A DNA stretch of 8,927 bases from Verrucomicrobiota bacterium (GTDB lineage: Bacteria > Verrucomicrobiota > Verrucomicrobiia > Opitutales > Opitutaceae): the NCBI GenBank assembly GCA_023446735.1, contig JAEXPQ010000021.1, forward strand, positions 1 through 8,927, read 5' to 3'. Shown here piece by piece: positions 8,666 to 8,927 of the stretch. Position 1 is the stretch's first letter, and the number at the start of each line of letters is the position of its first letter. A program made the position numbers and the translations under genes. The notes below the pieces were generated by a model that was given only the letters and a program-made list of their open reading frames with translations, had not been told where the DNA came from and made no database searches.

Positions 8666-8927
8666 GTGTGCCCGACATGCGAGTGAACTGAAAGGTGAGA
8701 GTCCTCAATGCGAGAATCCAAAACCCAAGCATTAGACGAAGGCAACTGCGGCGTCGCGAGGCGCCGTGGGGAAGAAGCTCGAGTCAAAACGGCGAGCCCA
8801 CGAACAGGAACCGGCTGCGAGGCCTGAGGTTTTGCGGGACGCAAAACCTGAGCAGAGGTCGTAGTAGTGCCGGACACGAGCCGGGAGTAGAGCGCCGGAG
8901 CCCAGGGCCGGACTCGAATGGACCGGA
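8666..8927 (+). mobile_element. group II intron, 5' end (runs off right edge)
   Basis: GTGTGCCCGACATGCGAG at 8666 fits the GUGYG 5' splice site and the start of domain I of bacterial group II introns. It is followed by AAAGGTGAGAGTCCTC (8691-8706), GAAGGCAACTGC (8738-8749), ACAGGAACC (8804-8812) and GTCGTAGTAG, all of which I recall from the 5' ribozyme part of such introns. Hairpins fit: CGGCG (8749-8753) with CGCCG (8762-8766), and a perfect 9-bp stem AGGTTTTGC (8827-8835) with GCAAAACCT (8841-8849). No start of the reverse-transcriptase gene is visible before the edge. It lies opposite to the cassette genes and splits repeat copy B. Whether it is complete cannot be told. Confidence 0.72.

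Noticed and set aside
8242..8877. Overlapping minus-strand frames at 8242-8550, 8547-8732 and 8572-8877
   Set aside because: They read through the structured repeats and the intron 5' end in frames other than that of the gene at 8285-8575, and show no protein-like features.

Overview
The window is about 70% G+C up to roughly position 7880 and visibly less G+C-rich after that. Gene starts lack clear Shine-Dalgarno sequences. The ileS gene is followed by a Lys/Ala/Pro-rich reading frame, and a large multi-PAS hybrid kinase lies next to it. I read this as a chromosome of Verrucomicrobiota, probably Opitutaceae-like. That assignment is inference from gene style, not from a marker gene.

Left part (1-3300): the minus strand carries ileS (isoleucyl-tRNA synthetase). 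It is followed 36 bases after its stop codon by the start of a Lys/Ala/Pro-rich protein that runs off the left edge, so the two probably form an operon. A candidate ileS promoter and a strong inverted repeat lie in the 200-base gap between ileS and the divergent next gene.

Middle (3297-7499): a single plus-strand gene encodes a 1400-residue hybrid sensor histidine kinase. It has an N-terminal membrane anchor, five tandem PAS-like domains of one family (133-134 residue period), two further PAS domains, the HisKA and HATPase core, and a C-terminal receiver.

Right part (7500-8927): this is the unusual region. Two small orphan genes, both on the minus strand, are separated by 86-90 base repeats that fold like integron attC sites. 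Terminal boxes pair with each other, an inner stem carries one conserved unpaired A, and the stem sequences covary between copies. Two group II intron pieces sit in such repeats on the opposite strand. One is a truncated 3' end (reverse-transcriptase C-terminus plus a domain VI hairpin) ending at 7869. The other is an intron 5' end starting at 8666 and running off the right edge. Both break the repeat at the same point, GCTGGT|TCGCC, which is uninterrupted in the copy at 8190-8275.

The simplest reading is the distal end of a chromosomal integron-like cassette array with non-canonical attC sites, invaded repeatedly and site-specifically by group II introns. No integrase is in the window; if one exists it would be expected beyond the right edge.
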